Shown here piece by piece: positions 12,399 to 26,005 of a stretch of DNA of 64,000 nt. The translations under genes and the position numbers were made by a program. Positions within the stretch are counted from its first letter, which is position 1, and each line of letters begins with the position of its first letter. The notes below the pieces were generated by a model. That model was not told the origin of the DNA, made no database searches, and saw only the letters and a program-made list of their open reading frames with translations. Source of the stretch: Cacajao melanocephalus (lineage: Eukaryota; Chordata; Mammalia; Primates; Pitheciidae); assembly GCA_963573385.1 (NCBI GenBank), contig CAUYLG010022154.1, positions 1 through 64,000 on the forward strand, read 5' to 3'.

Positions 12399-12461
12399 AG
12401 AGAGAGAGAGAAAGAGAGAGAGAAGGAGAGAGAGAGGGAGGGAGAGAGAGAGAGAGAGAGA
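12399..12461. repeat. (GA)n tract
   Basis: A GA-repeat with occasional AA and GGG interruptions, all purine on the plus strand. Confidence 0.95.
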
Positions 12462-12494
12462 ATTCATTGTTTTGAAACTGAGGAAATCAGGAGA

Positions 12495-12690
12495 CTGTGT
12501 TATTATGAGGAAGCAGCCCTGGGCTCAAACCTAGGCCCTGCTGCTCATTAGCTAAGAAAACTAACAACTTATTCAACCTCTCTGAGCCTCAGTTTCCTCA
12601 TACATAAATTGTGGATCATAATACCTAATTCTTAGGTTTCATGAGGATGACATTAGATAATAAAATCTCCATGAAGGCATGGGATCCGTC
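12495..12690 (+). mobile_element. MIR SINE
   Basis: 'ctgctgctcattagctaaga', 'cctctctgagcctcagtttc', 'ctcatacataaattgtggat' give a clear forward MIR. Confidence 0.85.
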
Positions 12691-12763
12691 ATGCTTGCTG
12701 AACTCTAGTGCGTTAAATAGTGTCTGGAACACTGTGCCGGCACCCCGATTTGTATTAGACAAA

Positions 12764-12781
12764 TGAATGAATGAATGAATA
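12764..12781. repeat. Short (AATG)n
   Basis: Four to five AATG units, probably the terminus of an adjacent old SINE or LINE. Confidence 0.7.
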
Positions 12782-12911
12782 AAAACACATATGAAACACT
12801 ACAAAGCACTGAGCCCATAATGAAGACCAATACACTTGCTTGTATTGTTATGGTAATTGTTACTAATGATAGCCTACTTTTTACCAATCCTGAAAATTAC
12901 TCAAGCTCTGA

Positions 12912-13396
12912 GAACAAGGGTTCTTAACTTGGTGTCAGGATCCATTTTCCAGTCTGGTGAAGTCTATGAAGGCTATGGGCCACAACTTAGTCATGTTTTT
13001 ATATAGATGAAACCAGATGAAAAGGCATTCTAAATAAACCATTTCTCAAAATGTATTTAAAAATCAATTATAGCATAACCTATATGCTTCTTTATTAACA
13101 TATTAAGTAAAAATATCTAGTAGCAGATATAGTAATAACCATAAATTCAAAGCAGTGATGAGGACAAAATATATTTTAAGACATTTACAACAAATGAAGT
13201 ATGATATAAGATTATATTTCTATTGGTGAAGAAGTCACAGGTGCTGCTAACACTTCTATGTTTGTTGCCTGTGGTTGTAACAGAAAGAAATGTTAAATTT
13301 CAGCAAGTGGCTGGCAAAAGTAAAGATGTATTATTTTCCCATGAAATTTCATGAACCCCCAGCATAGACCCCAGATTAAGAGCTGCTGCCTACAAT
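12912..13396. mobile_element. hAT-type nonautonomous DNA transposon
   Basis: The ends form diverged inverted repeats: 'gggttcttaacttgg' on the left, and 'ccagattaagagctgctg' on the right, whose complement reads 'cagcagctcttaatctgg'. The length of about 480 bp and the end sequence fit a Charlie-related family that I cannot name with certainty. Confidence 0.55.
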
Positions 13397-13524
13397 GACA
13401 CTTTGTTGGAAAGAGCTTTTCTGTGTATAGCTGTTACTGTGAATATAATCAGAAGCTTGGGTCCAGATAGGAAGACAGGAAATTAAAACTCAACTATCAT
13501 CACACCAAAAATAATTCATTCCTG

Positions 13525-13725
13525 AAGGGCACATGTGATGTGGTGAATGAACAGACCTGGGCTTCAGAAAACAAACAAAAGCTTTCAGGGTTTGCCCTTG
13601 CACAAATGACCTCCCATTTCTGAACTTCAATTTCCTCATCTGTGAACATGCTGTGGTAATGTTTCCTCCAAAGGTGGCTGGAGAATGGGTAAAGTAAATA
13701 AGACAAAGTCACTTGTGCAAATATG
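13525..13725 (+). mobile_element. MIR SINE
   Basis: 'gaacagacctgggcttcaga', 'gcacaaatgacctccc', 'caatttcctcatctgtgaac' match forward MIR. Confidence 0.75.
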
Positions 13726-13824
13726 CAAATTCTGGCCCTTCTATGTCTCCCTTCCTGTTCCTTCTAGGGCAAAATAAGTTTATTGCAGCCATCCATGCTT
13801 AGACCTGCCATAGGTGCCATGGTG

Positions 13825-14100
13825 GGGATGAATTTCTTGAGCACTTACTAGGTGCTAGCTCTATGCTAGACACTTGGTACTCACAGGTGCTGAGCCATGA
13901 CCCCTGCCTTCAAGAAGGGCACAAGCTGAGGCAGAGCTAGCAAGTAAAGATTTACATGGTGAAGCTGAGTAGGCCCATATTATAGACGCATAAAGATGTG
14001 TCATGAGGTCCTTAAAAGGAAGTGATGACTCTTCCTGGGCTGGCTAGGGAAGGCTTACTAGATGAGGTAGCCACACATGGATCTTGAAGAAAGATGAGGA
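13825..14100 (-). mobile_element. L2 LINE 3' end
   Basis: Reverse L2 order: 'gagcacttactaggtgctag', 'gacccctgccttcaagaag', 'ctagggaaggcttactagat'. Confidence 0.75.
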
Positions 14101-14215
14101 CAATAATCATGAGGAGGAGAAAAGGAAGAAAAAAGAAGAACAAAGATAGGATTGGTGCTAGAGGATGGCACAGAGTCACAGAATGTGGAAGAGGAGGAGG
14201 AGGAGGGAGGTGTGT
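14101..14215. repeat. Purine-rich low-complexity tract
   Basis: AGGAGGAG and AAGAAG words dominate two clusters at about 14108-14145 and 14188-14212. Confidence 0.7.
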
Positions 14216-14277
14216 TGCATAAATACCCAGTGAGCCCATTATTAAGGTATAGGATAGTTGGGAAAAAGGGAGCTCAC

Positions 14278-14589
<312 letters not shown>

Positions 14590-14619
14590 GAGCTCACCAG
14601 GCCCAGTCACATGTGTTTT

Positions 14620-14770
14620 ATAGATATTTTCTAGTTCACAAGGTGGATCTCATTACCCCATTTTGCAGATAAGGAAACTGAGTCACTTATAAGTCCATAA
14701 TTTCCTAGTGGAAACCTAATAGGAATGCAACTGTTTCAGGCTCTGAAGTCCACATTCTTTTCCCAGAATG
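14620..14770 (-). mobile_element. MIR SINE
   Basis: Reverse MIR: 'attaccccattttgcagata', 'aggaaactgagtcactta', 'ctgaagtccacattctt'. Confidence 0.85.
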
Positions 14771-14975
14771 CCACTTGCTGAATCTGAGTTGGAATCTCAG
14801 TTTTGCTTCATACCTCACTCTGTAACCTCTTGAAGGTCACCAGTCTATCTGACTTCAGCTTCTTTATTTGTCAAGCGGAGACTGTAGCACCTACCTCTCA
14901 GGACTGATATTAAAGCAAAAACGTTAAGTCACTTAAAGCACCACATGCATTGCTGGGCATAAAGCAAAAATCCAA
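14771..14975 (+). mobile_element. MIR SINE
   Basis: Forward MIR directly abuts the reverse MIR: 'gagttggaatctcagttttg', 'actctgtaacctcttg', 'ctttatttgtcaagcggaga', 'gcattgctgggcataaagc'. Confidence 0.8.
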
Positions 14976-15408
14976 CCGGTATAAATTCCCTTCTACTGTA
15001 CTTTTCAGTTTGCACTCGTTGACAGGCTAGTGGAGGGTGCAATTGCCCAGAAGATTCCAGCTTATGTAAAACATAAGGCAGCTCCACTGCCTACAAAGAA
15101 TTGGTTTATATAATGGAAATCATAGGCACTAACAAGCTGGGTTCAGTCTGTCAGCTACTTGCAAAAATTTTAGTAGCAGACAGTGAGTTATGGAAATTAA
15201 ACACCAGTTAGTAAATTCATTTGCTGGATAAGAACTATTTGATGTTTCAAAGCATCAAGAATATCTGTGGCACAACTTAATGAATGGAGTTTTTATGTGG
15301 TGAAAATCACAAGATAATTACCCAATTGTCATTAATAATTGTAAAATTGTTAAGTATTCAATGCCTCAAATGATGATTCCTAATTTCTTTTGGAACAATA
15401 ACAGAATT
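14976..15408. other. Unassigned sequence
   Basis: No repeat or gene recognised. AT-rich from 15150 onward. Confidence 0.5.
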
Positions 15409-15511
15409 ATCCATCTATCCATCCATCCATCCATCCATCCATCCATCCATCCATCCATCCATCCAACCATCCATTCCATCCATCCATCCAACCACCTATC
15501 CATCCATCATT
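15409..15511. repeat. (CATC)n microsatellite
   Basis: About 25 CATC units, the first dozen nearly perfect, then interrupted by 'aacc', 'attc' and 'accta'. Confidence 0.97.
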
Positions 15512-15760
15512 TCATTTATTATTACAAAGATATTTATTAAGTACCTACTCTTCCTGGCCCTGTGCTCTGAGCTGTTGGATATGAGTAAGCTATAGCCTCT
15601 GTCCCCAACAAGGCCAGCAGCAGTCTTGCAGAGTAGAAAAGACATGGTAAAAAGTCTATTAGGGAGGTCTGCAGGAGTGCAGAAAGGGAAGAGGTTACTT
15701 CCAGTTTGGGTTTAGGAGAGTGAGTGAAAGTTAGTGTATGGATTTTAAAAGACTTCAGTC
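15512..15760 (-). mobile_element. L2 LINE 3' end
   Basis: 'atatttattaagtacctact', 'ggccctgtgctctgagctgt' and 'cctctgtccccaacaaggcc' follow the reverse L2 3' end. The CATC tract probably grew at its ATTC-type terminus. Confidence 0.65.
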
Positions 15761-16091
15761 TTTTTGTACCTGAAATTTTGAACCGTGTGATTAAGTATAC
15801 TTGTTAAAAGATAAATAAATATTTTACTTTTTTAAAGATCAGTGATGACACTGAGGGAGAGGTGACAACAGTGGAGGCAGAAAAGGAGGAGGAGGAGGAG
15901 GAGAGGTAGAGAGGATCATGGACTGAAAACAGTCATTATGTTTGAGCTAGTGTCATGAGTACGGAGACAGAAAACAAAAAACTGGGAGATTGCAATCAAA
16001 GTGGGGTGAAGGAAATAAAAATCTTCAGTGTAAACTATTCTCCAAAAGCTTGCCTATGTCTTAATTTGTATTTATTTGACAAGAAGGTATT
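15761..16091. other. Unassigned sequence with short (GGA)n
   Basis: Only a short GGA/AGG cluster at about 15883-15906 is notable. Confidence 0.5.
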
Positions 16092-16253
16092 GGCTGACCA
16101 TGGTGGCTCACTCCTATAATCCCAGCACTCTGGGAGGCCAAGGTGGGAGAATCGCTTAAGCCCAGGAGTTCAAGGCTATAGTGAGCTATGATTGCATCAC
16201 TGCACTGAAGCCTGGGTGACAGACAGAGACCTTGTCTCTCAAGAAAAAAAAAA
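16092..16253 (+). mobile_element. Free Alu monomer (FRAM/FLAM type) with TSD
   Basis: A single arm of about 150 bases: 'tggtggctcactcctataat', then 'caaggctatagtgagctatg', then an A-tail. There is no second arm. The TSD 'aggtatt' lies at 16085-16091 and 16254-16260. Confidence 0.92.
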
Positions 16254-16261
16254 AGGTATTC

Positions 16262-16760
16262 ATTTTCATCAATCAAGTTGGCAAATATTCTTGTCAAATA
16301 ATAATTCTCAGTGCTGAAGGGGGTGTAGTGAAATTTTTCTATTCCACTTGTGGGAGTATATCTTGCCAATTTTATGGAAAGCAATCTGGCAAAATGTATC
16401 AAAACTCTTGAAATGTTCATACACTTTAACCAAGTGATCACAGTAATAAATTTTAGAGGAAAAATAAGCAATGCAGATGATGACATATGCACGAGGATGT
16501 TCATCACAGCATTGTTTATAATGGGGTAAAATAAACATGTTCTAAATATCTGACAGTGAGGAAATGTTTATCAATATATGGTTCATTCCCACAGCAGGAT
16601 GTTAGGTGAAAGTTTAAAATCATAATCTCCAGATATGACTAATAATATGGAAAAGTTTGTTATAATATTAATTTTTTTTAATGCAGGAAAAATTATATTG
16701 ATGGAAACACATGAATGCACATGCCCATATAATCCAAAACCAGATGTTTTAAGGAAGACG
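16262..16760 (+). mobile_element. L1M (old LINE-1) fragment
   Basis: Degenerate ORF2 3' sequence: 'gaggatgttcatcacagcat', 'tgtttataatggggtaaa', 'atatatggttcattcccaca', with no intact frame. Confidence 0.7.
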
Positions 16761-16906
16761 TGGCATCTAACTGGGTTGGATGTGTGGTGACAGCAGTGAG
16801 ATCACATGGTGGACAGCCCTCATATTTGTTTATACAAGATCCATGTCCCTTTCTTCTGATAACAGCACCTTCATTTTGGGTTTGTGGAAATTCACATCAC
16901 GCTTTC

Positions 16907-16931
16907 CACACACACAGACACACACACACAC
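16907..16931. repeat. Short (CA)n
   Basis: An interrupted CA run of about 12 units. Confidence 0.85.
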
Positions 16932-17625
16932 TGGATACATGCTTGCAGTTTTATGAGTTAAGATGCCTGTTTTCCTCTGACTTACTGGTGAGCAAGTGAA
17001 CTGACAAGCCAAACAGGTGTTTACTTTTGGGAATCTGAAAGTACACCCTCAGCCTTCCTAAGTGACACGGAGGTTGCAGATGCAGAAATCAATTTTTCAT
17101 AAACTATCCATGCTCTTCTAATTCTTCAAAGTCCTTCCAGGTAGCCCATGAAGGTAGGCCTACTTGGGTTTGCAGACTGATGCAGGCCAGCCACGGGAGG
17201 TTTCTAGACAGGGCAATGGCATAAATAGAAGTACATTCTACAAGCCATTATGAAACACTTTCATTCAAAGCATCTAGATTTGATTCAGCATATCCTGAGT
17301 TTTGTCATTAGAAAATACAAAGATTCAGGCTTTTGGGAGCAGTGTTGAGTGAGGATGCTGAGTTTCAGGTGGTCAGACCAGGAGGGATGGCAGTCTTGTG
17401 GCATCTGAAGGAGACAGCAGAGGACAAAAGGCAGAGGAAGAGGGGCTTCCACCTTGGCTCTGTCTCCACCCAGGAGGGCATGAGGCAAGTAGAAGGTAAA
17501 GATGAAGACCACATGGAGTGTGCCTAGAGATCATCGTTAATAGAGATGCTTGGTGAATTCCATCTAGAAGACCACGTTTCTTGCAGGTCTAAGCTTGGGG
17601 ACCTATGCTGCCTAGGTCATGGAGC
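16932..17625. other. Unassigned sequence
   Basis: No recognisable repeat or exon. The short open frames on both strands lack splice or start context. Confidence 0.5.
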
Positions 17626-17718
17626 ACATGAGAAAGCCATGGGACCTGGATTCTAGGAGAAGTGTATTCAAGTCCTGCTCTGCCGGTAGCATGAGAGGCC
17701 TTGGATAGTCACTTCCTG
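17626..17718 (+). mobile_element. MIR fragment
   Basis: 'ggacctggattctaggagaa', 'caagtcctgctctgccggta', 'ttggatagtcacttcct' match forward MIR. The MLT1 LTR follows immediately. Confidence 0.65.
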
Positions 17719-17910
17719 TGACAGTTTGCTAGGACTGCCTTAGCAAAATACCATAGACAGTGGAGGCTAGAAATCCAAGATCAAGATGTCAGTAGGGGTG
17801 GCTGTAATCTGAGGTCTCACTCCTTGGCCTGCAGATGTTTCCTTTTCTCTTTGTCTTCATAACATCTTTCCTTTGTGTCTATGTCTTAATCTCTTCTTTT
17901 AAGAATACCA
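17719..17910 (-). mobile_element. MLT1 LTR fragment, copy A
   Basis: Reverse MLT1 from its 3' terminus ('tgtgacagtttgctagg', 'agaaatccaagatcaaga') to the 'cttttaagaatacca' block. It stops at the Alu. The next MLT1 piece repeats part of the same LTR region, so this is a separate copy. Confidence 0.75.
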
Positions 17911-18179
17911 CAACCAGGTGCCGTGGCTCATGCCTGTAATCCCAGCACTTTGGGAGGCCGAGGGGGGCGGATCACCTGAGGTCAGGAGTTCAAGATCAGC
18001 CTGACCAACATGGAGATATCTTGTCTCTACTAAAAATACAAAATTAGCTGGGCGTGCTGGTGAATGACTGTAATCCCAGCTACTCAGGAGGCTGAGGCAG
18101 GAGAATCACTTGAACCCAGGAGGTGGAGGTTGTGGTGAGCCGAGATCGCACCACTGCACTCACTCTAACCTGGGCAACA
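17911..18179 (+). mobile_element. Alu lacking its 3' tail
   Basis: An otherwise full Alu (AluS-like) that ends abruptly at 'cctgggcaacaa'. It has no terminal 'gtctcaaa' block, no poly-A and no TSD. MLT1 sequence lies on both sides. Confidence 0.9.
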
Positions 18180-18359
18180 ATCTTTGGTGTTTCTTGGCTT
18201 GTAGACACATCACTCTGATCTCTGCCTTGATGTCCGTGTGACATTTTCCCTGTGTGAATGTCTATCTCCAAATTTCCCCTTTTTATAAGGACACTAGTCA
18301 TATGGGACACATACCTCATTTACCCTTAATTGCCTCTTTAATGATCTTATTTCCACCAA

Positions 18360-18625
18360 AGGCTGGGAAGAGTATGCATATGCTCATGGGCAAAGAGAGG
18401 TTGGTTAATGGGTACCAATATATAAATATAAAGAAGGAATAAGGTCTCATGTTCAAATAGCTAGAAGAGAGGACTGGAAATGTTCCCAACACATACAAAT
18501 GATAATTATTTGAGGTGATGGATATTTTAAATACCCTGACTTGATCATTCCACATCCTTTACGTGTAACAAAATATTAAAGATACCCCATAAATAAGTAT
18601 AAATACTATGGACCAATAAAACATT

Positions 18626-18664
<39 letters not shown>

Positions 18665-18672
18665 CTTATCTC
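18360..18672 (+). mobile_element. L1MA/L1PB-type 3' UTR
   Basis: 'ggttggttaatgggtacc', 'ctagaagagaggactggaaa', 'atttgaggtgatggatattt' and 'accccataaataagtata' match the 3' UTR of late mammalian/early primate L1. The tail has become (AC)n. Confidence 0.85.
18629..18662. repeat. (AC)17 microsatellite
   Basis: A perfect AC run at the end of an L1 tail. Confidence 0.97.
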
Positions 18673-18990
<318 letters not shown>

Positions 18991-19134
18991 TCACATCCTG
19001 AGGTACTAGGGGTTAGGACTTCAACACACACATTTTGAGGTGACACAGTTCAGCCCATATCACTTTTATATTCAGAGCCTCAATTTCTGTATGTTCAATA
19101 AAGCTGTTTGCTTATTCATTTTAAAGCATGTCCA

Positions 19135-19260
19135 TCCACTCACTCACTGACTCATTCATTCATTCAATCATTTAACAAATACCTATTTAATGCCAGGTAC
19201 TATCACCAGGTTTAGTTTTATGCAGGAAAATGAGAAAAAAATAGTCATTTCTTTATGTCA
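19135..19260 (-). mobile_element. L2 3' end fragment
   Basis: 'cattcattcattcaatcatt', 'aacaaatacctatttaatgc' and 'ccaggtactatcacc' match reverse L2. Confidence 0.6.
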
Positions 19261-19620
19261 AAAGGGCAGGTGGGCTTTCTGTGCTACTATTTAGGGGAGA
19301 TGGGAGACAAGACCTCAGGATTGATCCTCTTGCCTCTACTTCTTAAGAGTCTGTGAGGACCTAGAACATCAGGCAGCACAAAAGCCTAGTGCTGGCCACA
19401 GAGCCACTGTCAGAGAGATGTACAATCCCAGGAGACATGCTATGATCTGTCCACAGGTCTGCTCTGTCGACCTCGTTTTAGACAAGGCCACTAATTGGCC
19501 TGCCTTGCCCATTGGAAAAGAAAGTGTGGGGAAGGAATTGGTAGAGACAGTACCAGTCTGTTAAGTTCCTCAAAGGCAGACTGCCCAAGCCATGTGGGAA
19601 GACTGATACCTCCTGCAATT
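19261..19620. other. Unassigned sequence
   Basis: No feature recognised. Confidence 0.5.
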
Positions 19621-19956
19621 GTTTGTTTGTTTCCTTCCTTTCTTCCTCTCCTCTCCTCTCTTTTTCTTTTTCTTGAAACAGCGTCTTGCTCTGTTGCCTA
19701 CGTTTCAGTGCAGTGGTGCGATCACACACTGCAGCCTCTATTTCTAAGTTTCAAGCAATCCTCCTACCTCAGCCTCCGGAGTAGCCGTTGGGACTACAGG
19801 TATGTGTCACAACGCCTGGATAATTTTGTTGTTGCTATTGAGATGGCTTTTGCTATGTTGTCCGGGATGGTCTTGAACTCCTGGCTTCGAATGATCCTCC
19901 CACTCAGGCCTCCCTAAGTGCTGAGATTACAAGTGTGAGTCACCATTCCCAATTTG
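19621..19956 (-). mobile_element. AluJ with expanded pyrimidine tail
   Basis: A diverged minus-strand Alu (about 19668-19956): 'ctctgttgcctacg', 'cctgga taattttgtt', 'gtgctgagattacaagtgtg'. Its tail is replaced by a TTCC/TCTC-rich tract at 19621-19667. Confidence 0.88.
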
Positions 19957-20024
19957 CTTTTTGTTGTTTTATTTTTAGTGTGGACAGATTTGGCATTTCA
20001 GAAATAGAAAAATACATTTTTTTT

Positions 20025-20290
20025 AATTGAGCATCTATTACATCTTAGTCACTGCTCTAGGTGCAGCAAAGGCAGCAGAGTATTAAAAAGAGTCCTTTCC
20101 CTCTCATGCAGGAGAGACAGGCATCAAACCAATGAACAAGGGTTAAAGACTTATGCATTTAAGAGTTAAATATTAACATGGTGGGAGCTTAGGAGAGCTG
20201 AGGTGAGGCATGCTGATTTAGTAAGAAGGTCAGGGATGGCCTTCTTGATAAGGTCTTCTGGTATAGGCTTATGGAGATGATCAAATGGGA
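20025..20290 (-). mobile_element. L2 LINE fragment
   Basis: 'ctattacatcttagtcactg', 'caaaccaatgaacaagggtt' and 'aaggtcagggatggccttct' follow reverse L2 order. Confidence 0.65.
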
Positions 20291-20480
20291 ATGTGAATGC
20301 AGTGATTAGCACCGTGTCTGACGTAAAACGAGCTCAATAAATTGCTGCTGTTGATGTTATTGCTAATTATGTGCCAAGTTCCTTATTTGAATATAGGGAC
20401 ATTATGCCTATTTCATAAGGTTGTTGGATAGATTACATTTGGAAAAGCATATAAATAAACTTACATGGAAAATTCAATAA
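20291..20480 (+). mobile_element. MIR 3' fragments
   Basis: 'gattagcaccgtgtctgac' with 'gctcaataaattgctgct', then a second MIR-like block 'cctatttcataaggttgttg'. There are possibly two copies. Confidence 0.55.
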
Positions 20481-20499
20481 TGATTGAGTACCAGCTAGG

Positions 20500-21300
<801 letters not shown>

Positions 21301-21400
21301 AAAAATTCATATCGATAATATATATCTTTCATGTATCATAGGATCAGCAGTAACATATATAAAGTGTCTGACCCTCATCTAAAATAAATGTATTCATTAG

Positions 21401-21567
21401 ACCTGGCATGATGGGTAGCTCTCATGCCTACAATCTCAACACATTGGGAGGCTGAGGTGGGAGGATCACTTGATCCTGGGAGGGTTGAGGCTGCAGTGAC
21501 CCATTGCTCACACCACTGCACTCCAGCCTGAGTGACACAATGAGACCTTGTCTCAAGAAAAAAAAAA
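21401..21567 (+). mobile_element. Free Alu monomer (FRAM type) with exact TSD
   Basis: A single arm with 'gggttgaggctgcagtgac' and 'actccagcctgagtgacac', plus an A-tail. The 11-bp TSD 'gtattcattag' lies at 21390-21400 and 21568-21578. Confidence 0.94.
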
Positions 21568-21639
21568 GTATTCATTAGTGGCCACTTTGTGTAGGCATGC
21601 CAGATAAAGCAGTGTAAATACAGGCAGTGACAACATATT

Positions 21640-22491
<852 letters not shown>

Positions 22492-22599
22492 TGGAGGTTC
22501 ATACTTGAGCAAGAGAAGGAAGCAAAAGAAAAAAAAAGAGGAGAAAGAAAGAAGGTAAGAGGGAGCAGGGACCTGCCATGTCTCACCACTATCCCTCTG

Positions 22600-22905
22600 G
22601 ATATGTGGATATGGCCTTCCTCTCATATGCCTATTTGGTGGACTCCTATTCATGTCCCAGGGCTCAGCTGAATTATCGCCTCCACCATGAAGCCAGAAGC
22701 CCTCTCTTCACCATAGATGCAGCAATGAAACTGCTGCCACTGGCCTGTTCACCTCCCTGGCTCCCAGGTCCATCTCTACTGAGGCAAATCCCACTGCATA
22801 GGAGTGTGCTGTTTGCTCAACAGGTGCACTATTTTCATTTATTTGTGCAACCTCAGGAATTAGAACAGGGTTTGATGTGTGCCTGATATAATAAATGATT
22901 AGGGC
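22600..22905 (+). mobile_element. L2 LINE 3' end
   Basis: 'gtggactcctattcatgtcc', 'cagggctcagctgaattatc', 'tgaagccagaagccctctct' and 'ataataaatgatt' follow the forward L2 3' region. Confidence 0.7.
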
Positions 22906-23240
22906 CTGGCCCAGTGGCTTATGCCTGTAATTCTAGCACTTTGTGAGGCTGAGGCAGAAGGATCACTTGAGCCAAGGAGTTTAAGACCAGCCTGGGCCAC
23001 ATAGTGAGACCTTGTCTCTACAAAAAATAAGAAAATTAGCCATGTGTGGTGGTAAATGCCTCTAGTCTTGGCTACCTGGGAGGCTGAGGTAGGAGGATCA
23101 CTTGAGCTTAGGACTTGGAAGCTGCAGTGAGCTATGATCTTGCCACTGCACTCCAGGCTAGGCAACAAAGCAAGACCCTGTCTCAAACAAATGGAAAATA
23201 AAAAAGTTTACGGAAGAAAGGAAGAAAGAAAGAGGGGAGG
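22906..23240 (+). mobile_element. AluJ with (GAAA)n tail
   Basis: A diverged dimeric Alu (22906-23205): 'gagccaaggagtttaagac', 'tgagaccttgtctctac'. It is followed by a short GAAA/GGAAA run to about 23240. Confidence 0.92.
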
Positions 23241-23844
23241 GAGTAAAAGGAATCTAATTCTCTCCTTATTTTCCCAGATAATGTTAAAGCTCATTTCAAC
23301 CAGCAAGTGCTGAATTTATTGATCAACATTTCTGAGGTATTGAACTGAGTTTGTATTGACAGAAATAACTGACAACCAGGCAGGGGGAGCGAGAAATGTG
23401 CTGACAGCCAGCAAATCATACGCCTGGTATTGGAGAGCCTGTGTATGCCAAAGGGGACAATCATTAATTTCCTATTCCTTCATAGTTACATTCCTTGGGT
23501 TGACTGACAAGTTCATTTTGGGGATTCATCTGGCCATTTATAAATAAACTCCTTTCTTACTCCATATTTCTAACTGCACCTGCCACCCAGATGATTGGCT
23601 GTCTGGCACTCACATAGAAATTTCAAATTGCTAGCAATAGCTCAATATGGTAGTTAAAGGAAATCTTCTGGTTATTTTATGATATAATCAAGAGAACCCA
23701 GTTCCCCACCATTGTAGGTATCTCAAGTCTAGGCATAAAACCCAAGAGAATTTCATTCTTTGCCCCCTAACCACATTTAAATAAATGACATCCAAGCACA
23801 TACCTATATATAAAATGATCTTTTGACACTCAGCATTTCAAAGT
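23241..23844. other. Unassigned sequence
   Basis: No repeat recognised. It could include conserved noncoding sequence, but nothing visible proves it. Confidence 0.45.
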
Positions 23845-23955
23845 CCTCTGTCAAAGCTGTGTGATTCTGACTAAGTCACTGAATCTCTCTGAGCTTGTTT
23901 TCCTTGTATGAAATATGAGAATGCATTCATGGCAAGGAAGACAAGGTAACAGAGG
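23845..23955 (+). mobile_element. MIR fragment
   Basis: 'gctgtgtgattctgactaag', 'cactgaatctctctgagctt' match the forward MIR core. Confidence 0.75.
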
Positions 23956-23999
23956 TTAGCAGGTTTAAAGCTCCCCAGGGTGGAAAGAAGCTTCTAATA

Positions 24000-24085
24000 T
24001 TATCTCATTCAATCTCTTAATGAGTCTCATGAATGCTATTTGCATCTTCCTTTTACAGCAGCTCCAAGAAGAGAAATGAGCTATT
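24000..24085 (-). mobile_element. MIR fragment
   Basis: 'attatctcattcaatctctt' and 'catcttccttttacagcag' match reverse MIR. Confidence 0.55.
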
Positions 24086-24690
24086 CAGGCTGCTAAGTGG
24101 GAGGGGGGTGAGGGGGCATGTGAACTCAGCACTGCCTGAGGCAGCTGCTCACAGAAAGAAAATGTATCATTGATCTTATTGGTGATTTTACTCCTATGCT
24201 TGGTCTAAAATTCCATTTGGTACCAGTGGCCTCAAGGTTAGCATAGGAAGAACTCAGCTCTCTTGTTAGGCTTCATATCAACAAGGCAATTCTAGTTCAT
24301 CTAGAAGTAATTCCAGGACCTTCAGGAGTCATCAAAGCAAAGTTCTTAGAACCCAAATGTCTGGTGTTGATGTATCTAATGTATTCATCATTCAGTGTAT
24401 TTTGCTAACAGTAGCCAGAGGTACCTTGACATTTGCATTAGTACACAATTTCTCTTAAAGACTGTTTATATTTTGAAAAGGCTTTGAGTAGTGCTAACTA
24501 TTAACTTGGGCAGGAAAATTTCTCTGCTGAAACATTGCGGTGGAGCTTTCAGGCTAAGGCAGAAGACATTTCACTTGTGTTTACTCAACAGATATTTCCT
24601 GAATACCTGCCTGGGTTTGTGTTTGGTGGTATTCTGTCACGGTTGCTCTTTTTCAGCTTCCATCAGAGTGGGGAAGATGAACATTCATTG
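24086..24690. other. Unassigned sequence
   Basis: A short G-rich run lies at 24098-24118. There is a weak MIR/L2-like patch ('caacagatatttcctgaat') near 24588. No gene. Confidence 0.45.
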
Positions 24691-24925
24691 TATCACAGTG
24701 CCTATCAAGTGTTTACTATGTGTCAGGCAGTGAGCTAGGCACTTAGCGTATGCTAGTTATCTTAGCCCAACTGTGTGAAGCAGCAACTACGTTACCTCCA
24801 CTTTATAGATGAGGAAACAGTGGCGGGCTAGAGAAGCACCTGAGTGTGCACAAAGTCCTACCATGCTGCAAGTGTAGGGTCAGAATCCAGATGCAAGCAG
24901 GCTCTATGACAATGGGCTTTGATGA
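24691..24925 (-). mobile_element. MIR SINE
   Basis: 'tgtttactatgtgtcaggca', 'ctccactttatagatgagga' and 'gtagggtcagaatccagatg' give a nearly complete reverse MIR. Confidence 0.85.
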
Positions 24926-25084
24926 GTCAGAGTCACTTGATTAACTTAACATTTGGCCTCTAGTCCATGAAGTGAGTTGATTTTTGCTGAGTGATGGGCA
25001 CTTGGTCATCCATTTTACTATCTTTCCACTTTCTTAGAGGTTTGACATGTTCCATGATAAAAATTACATATATTTTTAAAATTA

Positions 25085-25210
25085 CAGTCTCTTGAGCTAG
25101 ATTGCAAGATAGGAATAACAATATCATCATCCTCATAGGACTTTTGTGAGGATAAAATGAATTGATACAAACAAAGCATTTAGAGCTGATTGTGTTGGAA
25201 ATATTCAAGG
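25085..25210 (+). mobile_element. MIR fragment
   Basis: 'aagataggaataacaatatc', 'acttttgtgaggataaaatg' match the forward MIR 3' half. Confidence 0.65.
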
Positions 25211-25870
25211 TATATAAGCTATTACTTACTGTAACAGCTGAGATGGAAAAGCCTGTAGTGTTTAGCATGTATAGCAATGTCTCTCCACGTAGTCCTGAAT
25301 ATGACATACTACTCCACATTTTCCTAAAATTTTATTTGATATGCCTGAATATGTAAACTTTGCTTAGAAACATAAATGAACCAGTCACATATCTAATTAT
25401 AGTATTTCATTTACTTTAGTAATAGTGATATCTATGTAATATTTAAAATCACTTACTATATAATAAATTTAGAAATACTGCTCTTGCTTATTACTCTTTT
25501 GTTTCAATAAAACTGCTTTATTGTAATTCTTCACATATAATTCTTGATCCAGTCTAATGTCTCCTTCCCAAGCAGTTGCTGTTTAAAATAAATTAGTTGA
25601 GAAAGTGACTTCCATATGTGAGAAGGTCATGCCCAAATTGACAGCGTCTTAGCTAGGAATGGTTTTAAGGTGTAGATGCCAGTCTTATATACCAGCATTT
25701 ACGGTATTGTGGTTTGAGGGCTGATGATTTGTCAACAAGGCAAAAGAGATCTGGCTGGTGACAGTGGGTGGGGCTGGGAGCTGGTTGCTGGAAGCTTTGA
25801 GAATGAAGAGGTGAGAGCAAAAGAGAGAAGGCAGATGAAGCCATGCTGCTCCTGGTCAGACTGCACTGAC
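25211..25870. other. Unassigned AT-rich sequence
   Basis: No gene or repeat family recognised. Confidence 0.5.
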
Positions 25871-26005
25871 TTTTAATCTATTTTTTTTATTATAAAAGTA
25901 ATACATTGCTGCTGTAAGGCATTTGGACAACATCGAAAAGTAAAAAGAAAAACAAATCCATTAATCCCATTGCACAGAGAGCACTGCAATCATTATTTTG
26001 CTGTC
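25871..26005 (-). mobile_element. L1M 3' UTR fragment
   Basis: 'attataaaagtaatacattg' and 'aagtaaaaagaaaaacaaat' with 'aatcccattgcacagagagc' match reverse L1M 3' UTR. Confidence 0.6.
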
